From: Bacillota bacterium
Lineage (GTDB): Bacteria > Bacillota > Clostridia > Peptostreptococcales > Anaerovoracaceae
Reading direction: 5' to 3'
NCBI GenBank assembly: GCA_022706625.1
Contig: JAKJCD010000039.1
Coordinates: 1 to 6,701, forward strand
Length of the DNA: 6,701 nt
Part shown: positions 5,681-6,701 of the stretch, one piece after another
How the letters are laid out: every line of letters begins with the position of its first letter
Position numbering within the stretch: the stretch's first letter is position 1
Made by a program: the position numbers and the translations under genes
Notes under the pieces: model-generated
What the model was told of the DNA's origin: nothing
Database searches by the model: none
Seen by the model: the letters and a program-made list of their open reading frames with translations, nothing else

Positions 5681-5711
5681 TTGACAGCGGGAATGCAAAA
5701 ACAGGTATGTT
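5681..5711 (+). promoter_or_regulatory. Weak candidate promoter for the secreted-protein gene
   Basis: A perfect TTGACA (5681-5686) is followed after 19 bases by TATGTT (5706-5711, 4 of 6 to TATAAT). This would give a leader of about 105 bases before ATG 5825. TTGACA also occurs at 5654-5659; the two are direct copies (TTGACAACG and TTGACAGCG) 27 bases apart and may instead be regulator half-sites. I see no better plus-strand promoter between 5660 and 5824, and nothing else recognisable in this 238-base divergent gap. Confidence 0.25.
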
Positions 5712-5824
5712 TTGTAGGATGCCGGGGAGGTGCTGCTGAAGGATTGGATAACAACACGACCGATTAGAGTATTTGCCGGAAAAAAATCACTATCGCAGCA
5801 AGTATGATTGGAAAGGAGATCATT

Positions 5825-6701
5825 ATGGTGAAAAAGAAAAAAAGCATTATCAGAACACCAATGTCTTTGTCGCTTTGTCTGCTTTTAGTTTTATCTTTTA
5901 CCGTACCGATAAATGCATTTGGAGAAGGCACGAGCGGAGAAACAAGGAGTTTCGACGTAAATTTATTTGATTATGACCAAAAGAAAATACAAGGAATATT
6001 AGAGGAGGAGTTTCCAGGACCACAACCTGCAATCAGTGAGCTTGCTGCCGATGGCGAGCAGGAAGGCCAGCCGGAGGCGATGGCAGCAGGACCCGAATAC
6101 GGCCGGATGTTCATGTTTATGGGAGGAAGAGATGACAGCGGCAATAGAGTAGGCGAACCCGCAAGCAGGGCGTGGTTCAGCAAATATGAAAAGGATAATT
6201 ACATATACCAGGAGCTCATGAAAGATGAGCTTAACACTAAGGAACGTCCGGAATATTCTGACGGGATCCTGGGCATCGATTTGTTCGATCCTCAGGAGAA
6301 TGATCGTTACGATTCATATAAGAAAATTCCATTTGAATTCAACTATGATCCGCTTACCAGGATCTATTCCTATAATAGTGCAAATAACAGCGCTGATTTT
6401 GACGGGGATAAAATCACCTTGGGGGAACCTTTAAGCGGGGGCGTCGGCGTTAATGGTTTTAGGCCTTTTGGATCAATACCTCAATCAAAGCTGGATCACT
6501 TTGGCATGAGCATGGAGGTGGAATTCTACATACCAATCAGCGGGCCTGCCGGACTGGAATTCAACTTCAGCGGTGACGACGATGTATGGGTATTTGTTGA
6601 CGACAATCTGGTTTTAGATTTAGGCGGGATCCACGGCGCGATGGGCGGGACCGTGACCTTTAAAGAAGATACGGTAACAGGGAAACTGCAATCCGGCGCA
6701 A
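5825..6701 (+). CDS. Secreted fibro-slime/PA14-like surface protein, N-terminal 292 residues (runs off right edge)
   Basis: The frame is open without interruption from ATG 5825 to the window end. AAAGGAG (5812-5818) six bases upstream selects this start over an in-frame ATG at 5804. Residues 1-31 form a classic signal peptide: MVKKKK, a hydrophobic core, then PINA with likely cleavage after A31. The mature protein opens with RSFDVNLFDYD, a pattern common at the start of large clostridial surface proteins. An acidic region and a segment with DGILGIDLFDP, FEFNYDP and RIYSYNSANN follow. From about residue 233 there is a fibro-slime/PA14-like strand pattern: FNFSGDDDVWVFVDD (246-260), LVLDLGGIHG (262-271) and GGTVTF. 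Such domains occur in adhesins and slime or matrix proteins. The adjacent divergent sortase suggests wall anchoring, but the sorting motif, repeats and true length lie beyond the window. Confidence 0.85.
   Translation, partial: MVKKKKSIIRTPMSLSLCLLLVLSFTVPINAFGEGTSGETRSFDVNLFDYDQKKIQGILEEEFPGPQPAISELAADGEQEGQPEAMAAGPEYGRMFMFMGGRDDSGNRVGEPASRAWFSKYEKDNYIYQELMKDELNTKERPEYSDGILGIDLFDPQENDRYDSYKKIPFEFNYDPLTRIYSYNSANNSADFDGDKITLGEPLSGGVGVNGFRPFGSIPQSKLDHFGMSMEVEFYIPISGPAGLEFNFSGDDDVWVFVDDNLVLDLGGIHGAMGGTVTFKEDTVTGKLQSGA

Noticed and set aside
5693..5767. 24-residue frame MQKQVCFVGCRGG... in the divergent gap
   Set aside because: No good ribosome site, no family resemblance, and length within chance expectation.
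5661..5824. Possible riboswitch in the leader of the surface-protein gene
   Set aside because: I compared it by eye with c-di-GMP, cobalamin, TPP and fluoride aptamer cores and found no conserved core; the only long-range pairing seen is six bases (TGCTGC 5731-5736 with GCAGCA 5795-5800).
5773..5970. 65-codon plus-strand frame across the start of the surface-protein gene
   Set aside because: It is out of frame with the signal peptide and ribosome site of the gene at 5825 and reads as lysine/histidine-rich noise.

Overview
The window looks like a chromosomal stretch from a Gram-positive anaerobe of the Clostridia (Bacillota). Support for this comes from A+T-leaning DNA, strong AGGAGG-type ribosome binding sites, sigma-A-like promoters, a class D sortase and a sortase-associated type of surface protein. 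Genus cannot be read from the sequence alone.

Layout. Positions 1-166 (minus strand) hold the start of a small protein resembling clostridial Cu/Zn superoxide dismutase family proteins; it runs off the left edge. A 144-base gap with two palindromes follows. Then, on the plus strand, comes a LysO-type (DUF340) lysine exporter that seems to lack its first membrane segment, overlapped by ATGA with a 157-residue membrane protein of unknown function. Positions 1660-2011 contain a short, apparently orphaned C-terminal coding remnant (1739-1876) and then the probable promoter of the next operon. That operon (2012-4955) encodes an OmpR/VanR-type response regulator and a large 760-residue sensor histidine kinase that starts at TTG inside the regulator's last codons.

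Convergent to the kinase, and overlapping its last 74 bases, is a class D sortase (4882-5586, minus strand). It is driven by a near-consensus promoter, TTGTCA-17 bp-TATAAT. Divergent from the sortase is a secreted protein with a signal peptide and a fibro-slime/PA14-like motif (5825 to beyond 6701). It is open to the right edge of the window, so only its first 292 codons are visible.

How the parts may work together (inference): the sortase and the divergently transcribed secreted protein look like an enzyme-substrate pair for a cell-wall-anchored or pilus-like surface structure. The neighbouring two-component system, whose kinase has a roughly 245-residue outward-facing domain, is a plausible controller because it is physically interlocked with the sortase. 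The LPXTG-type sorting signal that would confirm this lies outside the window. The lysO pair looks like a separate, partly eroded unit. I see no RNA genes, CRISPR arrays, insertion sequences or recognisable riboswitches.
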